Under the pieces are notes generated by a model, which searched no databases, had not been told where the DNA came from, and was given only the letters and a program-made list of their open reading frames with translations. This document shows positions 1 to 5,793 of a stretch of DNA of 7,929 nt, piece by piece. The first letter of the stretch is position 1, and every line of letters starts with the position of its first letter. The stretch is from Chthoniobacter sp. (GTDB lineage: Bacteria > Verrucomicrobiota > Verrucomicrobiia > Chthoniobacterales > Chthoniobacteraceae): positions 1 to 7,929 of the forward strand of contig JANXWQ010000450.1 in the NCBI GenBank assembly GCA_025351065.1, given 5' to 3'. Made by a program: the position numbers and the translations under genes.

Positions 1-310
1 CGCAGCAGTCGGCGACGTGGATGCCGAGGCAGACGCCGGGGCTGGCGGTGATGAGGCCATCGGTGCCGGGCACGGGCGCGGCGGTGTTTTCATCGACGAT
101 GGCGACGGCGCAGCCATGCACTTGCTCAGCGGTGACGAAATGTTTGGGCGCCAGCCCAAGCCCGGCGCGGGCGGCGGCGTGGAAGGTGTCGAGCCGCTGC
201 ACGGCGGTGGCGCGATCCACTTTCACATCGAGCCCGGCGATGCGTCGGGTGAAGCCGTGCGCGAGGCCGGGGAGCGCGGCGAGGGCGGGGAAAGTCTCGA
301 CGAGCGGCAC
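1..310 (-). CDS. pgeF: PgeF/YfiH-family (laccase-domain, DUF152) protein, partial
   Basis: Seen: the frame opens with GTG at 310 and runs off the left edge after 103 residues. The N-terminal LAHGFTRR motif (16-23) is followed by QVHG (63-66), PGTDGLIT (81-88) and VADCC (99-103). Family knowledge: these are YfiH/LACC1-type multicopper-oxidase-fold proteins (PF02578), described as peptidoglycan editing factor and as purine-nucleoside-processing enzymes. In E. coli YfiH the metal/catalytic residues are His71, Cys107 and His124; His65 and Cys102 here match the first two in motif and spacing, and the third lies outside the window. The start is forced: the tolC stop TAG (316-314) is in the same frame two codons upstream, so GTG 310 is the first possible start, and it keeps the conserved N-terminal motif. 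AAGG about 10 nt upstream is a weak ribosome site. Only 3 nt separate it from tolC, so co-translation is likely. The substrate cannot be told from this fragment. Confidence 0.88.
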   Translation of the reverse strand, partial: MPLVETFPALAALPGLAHGFTRRIAGLDVKVDRATAVQRLDTFHAAARAGLGLAPKHFVTAEQVHGCAVAIVDENTAAPVPGTDGLITASPGVCLGIHVADCC

Positions 311-313
311 GGG

Positions 314-1837
314 CTAGTGCGCCTTTTTCACGGGCTCGGCCTTGGGCGCGTGGCGCTCGGTGAGCGGGTCTTTGAAGGTCTCGCCATAGACGGTGTCGGT
401 CGCGGTGACGCGGTCGAATTCGGCGAGCTCTTTGTTGTAGGCGGCGCGGCTTTGGATCTCGGTGGTGCGGGCTTTGGTGAGGGCCACGCGGGCGTCGAGC
501 ACGTCGAGTTGGGTGCCGGCGCCGGCGGAGAAGCGCTCGCTGGAAAGGCGCAGGGCTTCGAGCGCCTGCTCGACGTTTTTCTGCTGGCTGCGGATGGTTT
601 CGCGGGCGGCCTGGAGATTGGCGTAGGATTGCTGGACTTCGAGTTCCACTTTCTGCACGGAGTCGTCGTAGTTGATCTTCGAGGATTCGAGCTGGGCGCG
701 GGCCTGCTGGACTTTGCCGGCGGTTTCGAGGCCGTCGAAAATATTCCACGAGCCGGTGACGCCGTAGAACCAGCCGTCCACGACTTTGTCGAGTTCGTCG
801 GTGAGGCGCGAGTTGCGGAACTCGTAGCCCGCATTGGCGTCGAGGCGCGGTTTGTAGCCGGCGAGGGCGACTTTGATCTGCTCTTTGGCGATGAGGATCT
901 GCTGGCGCTGCACTTTGAGATAGGCGCGTTTTTCGCGCGCGAGCTGGAGCGCGTTGAGCAGGCCAAGCGGGCGCTCGATGATTTGGAATTCGCCGATGCA
1001 GTTGAAGGTGGGCTTGCCATTCGGGCCGGGATCGAGGCCGAGCGTTTTGGCGATTTGAAGCTGGGCGATGAGGTAGCTATTCTTTGCGCGGATCAAGTCT
1101 GGGCGGGCGTTGGACAGCTCGACCTCGGCGCGGAGGACGTTGAAACGCGGGACGGTGCCGGCGTCGAAACGGTTCTGCTGGTCCTTGAGCTGGTCGCCTA
1201 GAAGCTGGACGGATTCCTCTTGCACTTTGATGAGCGCGCGGTTGAGCAGCACGTCGTAAAACTGTGCGCGGGTTTGCGCGATGATGCGGTCCACAGTGTC
1301 GCGCAACTGGTAATAGCTGCTGTCCTCGGTGAATTTGGCGATCTTGATGGCGGCGCGCACCTGGCCGCCGGCGTAGAGGACTTGCTTGGCGGTGATGCTG
1401 ACCTTCCACGATTGGTCGCCGACGCCGGAGCCGAACTGGTTGAAACCCGTGGTGGCCGCGGGAATGACGGTTTCCGAAGTGCTGAGCAGCGTGCCGTCCG
1501 CGGCGGTGGTCGTGGTGGTGGCGACGGTGGGTTTCGCGGAGCCGTTGCGCCCGGTGTTTTCGAGCAGGCGCTGATCCTGGTAGTTGAAAGCGCCGGTCAC
1601 GCCGAGGTGCGGCAGCGCCTGCGCGCGAATCTCGACGATCTGCCCGCGGGTGCGCGCGATCTCCTGGATTTGCTTGAGGATGTCCGGGTTTTGCACCAGC
1701 GCCACCTGCACCGCGCGGTCGAGGGTGAGGTCGCCGGTGATGACGTGCGCGGCCCCGGTCCCCTCGCCGGCAAAAGAGCTGGGAAGCAAGGCTGGCAGAG
1801 CCGCGGCGAGCGCCGCGAGGAAGGAAAGTGGTCGCAT
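314..1837 (-). CDS. TolC-family outer membrane efflux channel
   Basis: A 507-residue precursor of an outer-membrane export channel that would work with an inner-membrane pump and a periplasmic adaptor. Seen: a signal peptide (1-23, hydrophobic AALAAALPALLP, cleavage probably after SSFA). Two copies of the TolC/OEP repeat follow. The first has LYAGGQVRAA (154-163) and RFDAGTVPRFNVLRAEVEL (223-241). The second has WNIFDGLETAGKVQQARA (364-381) and RFSAGAGTQLDVLDARVAL (435-453). This internal duplication, with long Ala/Gln/Glu-rich helices, is the family hallmark. A Thr/Ser/Ala-rich stretch (about 100-130) falls where the first surface beta-hairpin is expected. The C-terminus is Lys/Pro-rich. Its ATG directly follows the marR TAA with no gap and no clear ribosome site, suggesting translational coupling. 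Neither an HlyD-type adaptor nor a pump gene is in the window, so the cargo is unknown. Confidence 0.93.
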   Translation of the reverse strand: MRPLSFLAALAAALPALLPSSFAGEGTGAAHVITGDLTLDRAVQVALVQNPDILKQIQEIARTRGQIVEIRAQALPHLGVTGAFNYQDQRLLENTGRNGSAKPTVATTTTTAADGTLLSTSETVIPAATTGFNQFGSGVGDQSWKVSITAKQVLYAGGQVRAAIKIAKFTEDSSYYQLRDTVDRIIAQTRAQFYDVLLNRALIKVQEESVQLLGDQLKDQQNRFDAGTVPRFNVLRAEVELSNARPDLIRAKNSYLIAQLQIAKTLGLDPGPNGKPTFNCIGEFQIIERPLGLLNALQLAREKRAYLKVQRQQILIAKEQIKVALAGYKPRLDANAGYEFRNSRLTDELDKVVDGWFYGVTGSWNIFDGLETAGKVQQARAQLESSKINYDDSVQKVELEVQQSYANLQAARETIRSQQKNVEQALEALRLSSERFSAGAGTQLDVLDARVALTKARTTEIQSRAAYNKELAEFDRVTATDTVYGETFKDPLTERHAPKAEPVKKAH

Positions 1838-2290
1838 TTATTTTTGGCAGTAGGTGAAGATTTTCTCGTAGATTTGCAACCAGGCTTTTTGCTCCTGCGG
1901 GCTGAGCGCGGCCATCATTTTCAAGAGATTGGAAACCATGTCGTCCCGCACTTCGGTCACGAGCGCCGTGCCGGATGCGGTGGTCTGCACGAGGATTTTC
2001 CGGCGGTCGTCCTTGCCGTGCGCGCGGCGGACGTGGCCGAGCTTTTCCAGCCGGTCCACGAGGCCGGTCGAGGCAGCGGTGGTGTGGCCCATGCGCTGCG
2101 CGACCTCGGACATGCTGAGTTCCTTTTGCTCGCGCAAAAAGCTGAGCAGGCAATACTGGGGAAAGGAGACGTTGCCGCGCGCGAGTTCTTTGGAAAGGGT
2201 GAGCACGAAGCAGCGCTGGAGGACGGTGAAAATATCGGCCAGCCGTTCGGCGTCGGCTCGCAGTTTGGGGGTTTCGTGCAGGGCAGGCAT
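1838..2290 (-). CDS. MarR-family transcriptional regulator
   Basis: A 150-residue winged-helix regulator, normal length for MarR. Seen: N-terminal dimerisation helices (10-40), the VSFPQYCLLSFL entry to the DNA-binding domain (41-52), LSMSEVAQRMGHTTAASTGL (58-77) covering helix-turn-helix and recognition helix, VDRLEKLGHVRR (78-89), and a wing with DDRRKILVQTTASG (94-107) containing the typical DRR signature. C-terminal helices (112-147) close the dimer interface. Family knowledge: MarR proteins usually repress their own operon and neighbouring export genes, and release DNA on binding small phenolic or lipophilic ligands or after cysteine oxidation. Being first in a unit with a TolC channel fits an efflux regulator. 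Three Cys are present (27, 47, 148), but Cys27 is not at the OhrR sensing-cysteine position. No Shine-Dalgarno precedes the ATG. Confidence 0.92.
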   Translation of the reverse strand: MPALHETPKLRADAERLADIFTVLQRCFVLTLSKELARGNVSFPQYCLLSFLREQKELSMSEVAQRMGHTTAASTGLVDRLEKLGHVRRAHGKDDRRKILVQTTASGTALVTEVRDDMVSNLLKMMAALSPQEQKAWLQIYEKIFTYCQK

Positions 2291-2293
2291 AAG

Positions 2294-2312
2294 TTAATGG
2301 CGTTTATGGTAA
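2294..2312. promoter_or_regulatory. Possible MarR operator overlapping the -10 element
   Basis: An AT-rich island in GC-rich surroundings: TTAATGG (2294-2300) and TTTATGG (2303-2309) form a direct repeat with a 9-bp period, and the block begins TTA and ends TAA. It covers the proposed -10 and start region of marR, where an autorepressor would bind. It is not a clean palindrome, which most MarR operators are, so the call is tentative. Confidence 0.3.
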
Positions 2313-2333
2313 GGGCATCGAAGCATCCGTCAA
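2306..2333 (-). promoter_or_regulatory. Probable sigma-70-type promoter of marR-tolC-pgeF
   Basis: Reading the minus strand, TTGACG (2333-2328, 5/6 to consensus) is followed after 16 nt by TACCAT (2311-2306, 4/6). Transcription would start near 2299, leaving a leader of only about 9 nt before the ATG at 2290. This is inferred from motifs alone. Confidence 0.5.
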
Positions 2334-2360
2334 CCGGGCAGAATGATCGCGCGCGCGGGC

Positions 2361-2390
2361 TTGTCAGCGCCGCGCCGGCTGGCCTAGCCT
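2361..2390 (+). promoter_or_regulatory. Weak promoter candidate for the cNMP-fold gene
   Basis: TTGTCA (2361-2366, 5/6) and TAGCCT (2385-2390, 3/6) are 18 nt apart. The start point would be about 2397, almost on the ATG at 2399, giving a leaderless message. The -10 match is poor. Confidence 0.25.
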
Positions 2391-2398
2391 AGCCGCCT

Positions 2399-2878
2399 AT
2401 GGATGTTGATTTGCTCCGCACTGTTTCGATTTTTCGCACGCTGTCTGACGACGAGTTGCGCGCCTTTTGCGGCCTGCTCACGGCGCGCGACGTGCCGCCG
2501 CGCGAACGCATCATCGAGGAGGGCACCGAGGTGCATTCGCTCTACCTCGTCTGCACCGGCGTGGTGCATATCCGGCGCATGGCGCAGAAGCGCGAGATGC
2601 TCCTCGGGCGGCTCGGCGTGGGCGGGTTTTTCGGCGAGATCAATCTTTTCGATCCCGGCCTAGCCACCGCCAGCATCTACACGATGAAGCCGACCAAGCT
2701 CGCTTTTGTGGACTACGTGACGCTGCGCACCTTCATGGCCGAGCACCCAGCCACCGGCTACAAGATCGTCTCCGCCATGATGACGGAAATGGCCCGCCGC
2801 TTCCGCCTGACCAGCGCCCGGCTCGTCAATACGGCCTACTGGAAAAGCGCCGAGGCCGCGGTGGCGCACAATTCGTAG
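2399..2878 (+). CDS. Stand-alone cyclic nucleotide-binding-domain protein (Crp/Fnr sensor fold)
   Basis: A 159-residue cytoplasmic protein. Seen: the CAP_ED beta-roll from FRTLSDDELRAF (12-23) through IIEEGTEVHSLYLVCTGVV (38-56), LGVGGFFGEINLFDPG (72-87, phosphate-binding cassette) and LAFVDY (101-106), then helices LRTFMAEHP (109-117) and YKIVSAMMTEMARRFRLTSA (121-140). It ends there: the C-terminal winged helix of Crp/Fnr regulators (normally about 210-230 residues in total) is absent, so direct DNA binding is unlikely. The cassette keeps Gly79-Glu80, but the Arg that grips the cyclic phosphate in CAP (Arg82) aligns with Thr90, and the following Ser with Ala91, so classical cAMP binding is doubtful. 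No Shine-Dalgarno precedes the ATG. It is divergent from marR across 108 bp and ends 7 nt from the convergent lipoprotein gene. The partner and ligand are unknown. Confidence 0.88.
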   Translation: MDVDLLRTVSIFRTLSDDELRAFCGLLTARDVPPRERIIEEGTEVHSLYLVCTGVVHIRRMAQKREMLLGRLGVGGFFGEINLFDPGLATASIYTMKPTKLAFVDYVTLRTFMAEHPATGYKIVSAMMTEMARRFRLTSARLVNTAYWKSAEAAVAHNS

Positions 2879-2885
2879 CGCGCGC

Positions 2886-3224
2886 TCACGGCGGCTGCTG
2901 GAAAACCTGGTCGCCGGCCTGCGGCGTGCCTTTCACCACATCGGCAATGGCGAAGGGCCGGCGGCGCACCTCGCCCGCCTTCAGTTCGCCGGTCTCGCCG
3001 CCGCTGGCCGCGCGGCATTTCAACACCGCGCCCGGCTGCGGGCCGGGGCTCGTGCCGCTGTCGATCAGCACGAAATGGCCGCCGTCATTGACTAGGCTGA
3101 CCGTGCCGACGAACTGCGGCTTTGCGTGCGCCACGGGAATCGCCTTTTTCGGCCGCGACCGCACCAGCGCACAGCCGGAAAACTGCACGGTCAGAAGCAC
3201 GGCGAAAATGAAGCGGGGCGACAT
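2886..3224 (-). CDS. Small putative lipoprotein of unknown function
   Basis: A 112-residue protein. Seen: a lipoprotein signal MSPRFIFAVLLTVQFSGC, with the lipidated Cys at 18 in an FSGC box. A short Arg/Lys-rich linker follows (23-27), then a compact domain with FVGTVSLVNDGGHFVLIDSG (38-57), a PGPQPG turn, and a second half containing RRRPFAIADVVKGTPQAGDQ (87-106). The pattern of short beta strands and Gly turns (GTV..V......VLID......GAVL) suggests a small beta-barrel or OB-like domain; I do not recognise a named family. The start is chosen because it begins the signal peptide directly. ATG 3248 would add eight residues before it, and a start at 3512 would add a low-complexity Arg-rich leader. 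No Shine-Dalgarno is visible. After signal cleavage it would be anchored in the inner or outer membrane. Confidence 0.75.
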   Translation of the reverse strand: MSPRFIFAVLLTVQFSGCALVRSRPKKAIPVAHAKPQFVGTVSLVNDGGHFVLIDSGTSPGPQPGAVLKCRAASGGETGELKAGEVRRRPFAIADVVKGTPQAGDQVFQQPP

Positions 3225-3304
3225 GCACGGGAAAATGCCCGCGCCCATTCCGGCTGGCGAGAAAAAGGACACTCGCGTCGGCTTTCGTGTCACCGCACCG
3301 TGAC

Positions 3305-3430
3305 TCAGCGCGGGCGAGCGTCCGCCATGGTCACCATCACCACGGCGCGGACCGACAGGAGCATCACGCGGGTCAGCACGATAAAAGAGCCGCCGAAAAG
3401 CAGCAGCGCGGAGAGGAATGGGAGAAGCAT
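3305..3430 (-). CDS. Possible 41-residue membrane peptide
   Basis: Seen: an ATG-initiated frame starting MLLPFLSALLLFGGSFIVLT, with hydrophobic residues to about position 35 and ending MADARPR. About 85% of its codons end in G or C, like the real genes here. It lies 80 nt upstream of the lipoprotein gene on the same strand, within a 371-bp stretch (3225-3595) otherwise without a convincing gene. The hydrophobic frame extends about ten codons further upstream (TTG at 3439 could also start it) before turning Arg-rich. No ribosome site is visible. It may be a genuine one- or two-span small membrane protein or a chance hydrophobic frame; I do not recognise the family. Confidence 0.3.
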   Translation of the reverse strand: MLLPFLSALLLFGGSFIVLTRVMLLSVRAVVMVTMADARPR

Positions 3431-3595
3431 GGCGGGCAAAACAGCAAACGAGATGCCAACGCCGCGCGCCGGCCGCCGTCCCCGCCAAGCGTCGTGCTCG
3501 CTCCGTTTTCACCCGCGCTTAAATTTGCTTGCCGTGCCGGACGAACCACGCGAATAGATCGCCCGCCCGCCGAACTTCGAATTCGCGGGCCCACC

Positions 3596-3682
3596 GGAGA
3601 GGTGGCTGAGTGGCCGAAAGCACCGCTTTGCTAAAGCGGCATACTCGCAAGGGTATCGGGGGTTCGAATCCCCCCCTCTCCG
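3596..3682 (+). tRNA. tRNA-Ser (anticodon GCT)
   Basis: All arms can be folded by eye. The acceptor stem is GGAGAGG (3596-3602) with CCTCTCC (3675-3681) and discriminator G3682. The anticodon stem CCGCT/AGCGG (3623-3627, 3635-3639) holds loop TTGCTAA with anticodon GCT at 3630-3632, reading AGC/AGU serine codons. A long class II variable arm follows (ATAC/GTAT around 3641-3656), as expected for tRNA-Ser. The T-arm is GGGGG-TTCGAAT-CCCCC (3658-3674). The 3' CCA is not encoded (next bases CGC), so it must be added by nucleotidyltransferase. No clear promoter or T-tract terminator is seen. Confidence 0.97.
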
Positions 3683-3704
3683 CTCCCCTTCTTTCCGGGG
3701 CCGC

Positions 3705-4820
3705 CTACTTCTTCATCTCGCGCCCGAGCGCCTTGAGGATTTCGCGCTTCAGCCCGATGGCTTCGATGGGGCCTTCCTGTTTGTAGAGGACATCGCCTTT
3801 CGCGCCGAGCAGCACGGTGTAGGGCAGCGCGCCGGTCCACGTTTTGTCAAAGGCGGCGATGAGCGCGTATTTGTCGGTGGTGCCGAAAAGCAGGTTGCGA
3901 TTGGACGCCTGCTGTTTGGTGAGAAACTTGAGCACCTCGTTTTTCTCGTCGGGGAAATTGGCGGCGACGGAAACGAACTCGAAGTCGCGCTGGCGGTACA
4001 TACGGTCGATTTCCACCAGCTCGGGAAACTCGGTCACGCACGAGCCGCACCACGTCGCCCAGAAATTCACGAGCCGCACTTTCGTCCCCTCGCCTTTGCG
4101 CAGCGCGGCGAGGCCGGCGGCATCCACGAGATCCACAGTCACGGGCTCCTTGGCGAGCTTGTCCATGAAGGCTGCGACCTGCTCCTGCTTGCCGGCCCAT
4201 TTCACCGAGCAGCCAAAAGCGGGCGTCTGCGCGGGCTCGGGCGCGCGGCCGGCGAGCACGGCGTCGAGCGCCGCGCGGAGGTCTTGCGTTTTCACGAGCG
4301 GGGCGCGCTCGCTGTCGTCGATGCGGCCGACGTAACGGAGCTTGCGCGCCGCGTCGAAGACGAAGGCCTGCGGCGTGACCGTCGGCCCGTAAGTGCGGGC
4401 GACGGCTTCGGTGTCGCCGTCGTAGAGGTAGGGGAAATTGAAGGCACTGGCTTTGGCGCGGACTTTCATGTCGTCGAAGCTGTCGCCGAGTTCGGTGTAG
4501 CCGAGTTCGTCGAGGCGGACGGATTTCGGATCATTCGGCGAGATGGCGACGACGGCGACGCCCTTCGCCTTGTAATCGTCCGTGATTTTTTTCAGCCGAT
4601 CTTCGTAAGCCTGCGCGGTCGGGCAGTGGTTGCAGGTGAAGACGACGACGAGCGCCTTTGCGTCTGCGAAATCGGCGAGCGCCCAGTCTTTGCCATCGAC
4701 ACCGGGCAGTTTGAAATCCGGCGCGGCGGCGCCGGGCGCGAGCGTTTCCACTTTCGGCGCTTCGGCAAAAAGCGCGCCAGCGGAGAGCATCGTGAGGAGC
4801 AGGAGGGAGGATGTTTTCAT
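3705..4820 (-). CDS. Exported tandem thioredoxin-fold protein (peroxiredoxin-like plus TlpA/ResA-like)
   Basis: A 371-residue precursor acting outside the cytoplasm in thiol-disulfide chemistry. Seen: signal peptide MKTSSLLLLTMLSAGALFA (1-19, cleavage before EAP). Domain 1 (about 28-190) is AhpC/TSA-like: APDFKLPGVDGK (33-44), VVVFTCNHCPTAQAYEDRL (58-76) with CxxC at Cys63/Cys66, and a cis-proline loop TVTPQAFVF (Pro150). A linker carries FGCSVKW with Cys204. Domain 2 (about 225-371) is TlpA/ResA-like: VNFWATWCGSCVTEFPEL (251-268) with CxxC at Cys258/Cys261, and cis-proline in ALPYTVLLG (Pro333). The ATG at 4820 is preferred because it begins the signal peptide and has GAGCG just upstream; an upstream ATG at 4880 would put about 20 non-hydrophobic residues first. 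Such proteins may reduce or oxidise periplasmic thiols, for example in cytochrome c maturation or repair. The partner is not evident. Confidence 0.9.
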   Translation of the reverse strand: MKTSSLLLLTMLSAGALFAEAPKVETLAPGAAAPDFKLPGVDGKDWALADFADAKALVVVFTCNHCPTAQAYEDRLKKITDDYKAKGVAVVAISPNDPKSVRLDELGYTELGDSFDDMKVRAKASAFNFPYLYDGDTEAVARTYGPTVTPQAFVFDAARKLRYVGRIDDSERAPLVKTQDLRAALDAVLAGRAPEPAQTPAFGCSVKWAGKQEQVAAFMDKLAKEPVTVDLVDAAGLAALRKGEGTKVRLVNFWATWCGSCVTEFPELVEIDRMYRQRDFEFVSVAANFPDEKNEVLKFLTKQQASNRNLLFGTTDKYALIAAFDKTWTGALPYTVLLGAKGDVLYKQEGPIEAIGLKREILKALGREMKK

Positions 4821-4903
4821 GGCGCTCGAACGGGACGCGGAGCGCGGGCGAAAGTCAACCGCGCGCACTTGCGCCTTCACTCGCAGCCTGCTTGCCTCGC
4901 GCG
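4821..4903. promoter_or_regulatory. Divergent intergenic region of the tandem-thioredoxin and membrane-protein genes
   Basis: This 83-bp GC-rich spacer must hold promoters for both directions if neither gene is read from further away. On the minus strand TTGACT (4858-4853) is a good -35 match, but no acceptable -10 follows at 16-18 nt. Nothing convincing is seen on the plus strand. Confidence 0.3.
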
Positions 4904-5392
4904 ATGAGCGAACGGCTAAACGACTTCGATCCGACGCACGCGATCTTTGGCGCGATGGGCTCGTTCTGGTGGCGCATCCTGGTTTTTTTCGCGTGCTGTT
5001 TTGTCGGGCATTTCGTCGGCGTGAACTGCGCGGGCGCGGCGGAGTTTTTCGACAACCTCTGGACGAACGGCCCGCGCGCCGCTTTCGATCACGACGGTAT
5101 GAATCCGCTCTGGGTGCCGCTCACCTGGCTCGGCACACTGCTCGTGGGCTGCCGCGACGGCTGGGGCTTGATCCAACTGGTCGTGCTCGCCGTGGCGTTC
5201 CTGTTTGTGTGGCTCTCGGAGGATCGTTTCATCCACGGCTTTGCCATCGCCGCGCTATCGCAGCCGGTGGATAGCTTTCTCGTCGAGGGCACGAGCAACA
5301 CCACCGCGCTGGTCGTGGGGCTCGCGGTGCTGGCCGTCTGGGAAGCGTTTGTCGCCGGAGTTTATTGGTGGTGTTGGAAGCAGATCGAGTAG
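4904..5392 (+). CDS. Integral membrane protein of unknown function
   Basis: A 162-residue protein with several predicted membrane segments: about 22-40 (FWWRILVFFACCFVGHFVGV), a weaker one at 69-82 (LWVPLTWLGTLLVG), 88-104 (GLIQLVVLAVAFLFVWL) and 134-158 (TALVVGLAVLAVWEAFVAGV onward). Polar loops contain NGPRAAFDHDGMNP (55-68) and SQPVDSFLVEGTSN (119-132). It is rich in Trp and has Cys at 31, 32, 42, 83 and 157. I do not recognise the family. The ATG at 4904 is chosen over an in-frame ATG at 4811, which would overlap the divergent gene and add a polar Arg/Ser-rich leader. No Shine-Dalgarno is visible. The following membrane-protein gene starts 10 nt after its stop, so the two probably form an operon. 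Confidence 0.8.
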   Translation: MSERLNDFDPTHAIFGAMGSFWWRILVFFACCFVGHFVGVNCAGAAEFFDNLWTNGPRAAFDHDGMNPLWVPLTWLGTLLVGCRDGWGLIQLVVLAVAFLFVWLSEDRFIHGFAIAALSQPVDSFLVEGTSNTTALVVGLAVLAVWEAFVAGVYWWCWKQIE

Positions 5393-5402
5393 CTTCCGCG
5401 CG

Positions 5403-5714
5403 GTGAAAATCCTGATCTACCTCCTGCTCGCCGTGCTGCTCTACGGCATCTTTCGCACGCACCGCAGCGTGCGGCGGAGCGCGAGCGCGGAGGAGCGCGC
5501 CATTGCCATTCGCGTGTCCGCGTTTGCGTGGCTGGTCGGCTTCATTTTCCTGCTGGCGTTTGTTTTTTCTCCGGGCCGGCTGCGCGTCATCATGCTGCTG
5601 CCCGCGTTCATTTTCGCCGTGTCCCTGGCCCGTTTCTGGCGCGACAAACGCGCGCGACTGCGGCGTGAGAGCGAGGAGCGGGTGAACCTCGAACGCATGA
5701 AGCGCGTGAACTGA
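5403..5714 (+). CDS. Small three-span membrane protein of unknown function
   Basis: A 103-residue protein starting at GTG 5403, 10 nt after the previous stop. Seen: membrane segment 1 (KILIYLLLAVLLYGIF, 2-17), a basic Ser/Arg/Ala loop (18-33), segment 2 (VSAFAWLVGFIFLLAFVF, 38-55), segment 3 (VIMLLPAFIFAVSLARF, 62-78), and a highly charged Arg/Glu C-terminal tail (79-103) that may form a helix or coiled coil in the cytoplasm. GTG is the first usable start after the upstream gene; an ATG at 5205 in the same frame lies deep inside that gene. No recognisable ribosome site, so coupling to the upstream gene is likely. The family is not recognised. No obvious promoter of its own. Confidence 0.72.
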   Translation: MKILIYLLLAVLLYGIFRTHRSVRRSASAEERAIAIRVSAFAWLVGFIFLLAFVFSPGRLRVIMLLPAFIFAVSLARFWRDKRARLRRESEERVNLERMKRVN

Positions 5715-5755
5715 CCCGCGCCGGAATAAATGTGCCCCGCGAAACGTCCAGCCCT

Positions 5756-5784
5756 TTGCCAATCCGCAATCCCGCCGCTACTTT
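5756..5784 (+). promoter_or_regulatory. Promoter candidate for msrB
   Basis: TTGCCA (5756-5761, 5/6 to TTGACA) and TACTTT (5779-5784, 3/6 to TATAAT) are separated by 17 nt. Transcription would begin around 5791, three bases before the ATG at 5794, so the message would be nearly leaderless. No Shine-Dalgarno is present, which agrees with this. Confidence 0.35.
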
Positions 5785-5793
5785 TCACCGACC

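Noticed and set aside
17..1201. Long plus-strand open frame (394 codons) across the tolC/pgeF region
   Set aside because: It is antisense to two genes with clear family motifs, is dominated by Gly/Ala/Glu/Arg typical of GC-rich shadow frames, and shows no domain.
1838..2290. MarR Cys27 as an OhrR-type peroxide-sensing cysteine
   Set aside because: From Cys27 to the PQY motif is 17 residues, whereas in OhrR the sensing Cys15 is 26 residues from PQY, so the positions do not correspond.
3287..3634. Plus-strand frame ending GEVAEWPKAPLC
   Set aside because: Its end is translated from the tRNA-Ser 5' half; its His/Arg/Ser-rich body lacks gene-like character.
3596..3682. tRNA-Ser as an integration site for a mobile island
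   Set aside because: No integrase, no repeated tRNA 3' end and no change in base composition next to it; the only mobile element is 4 kb away.
3683..3704. Hairpin CCCC-TTCTTTCC-GGGG after the tRNA as a shared terminator
   Set aside because: The stem is only 4 bp and there is no T-tract on either strand.
4811..4903. Upstream ATG 4811 as start of the membrane protein
   Set aside because: It would overlap the start of the divergent exported protein and add a polar Arg/Ser-rich leader; ATG 4904 gives a sensible N-terminus.
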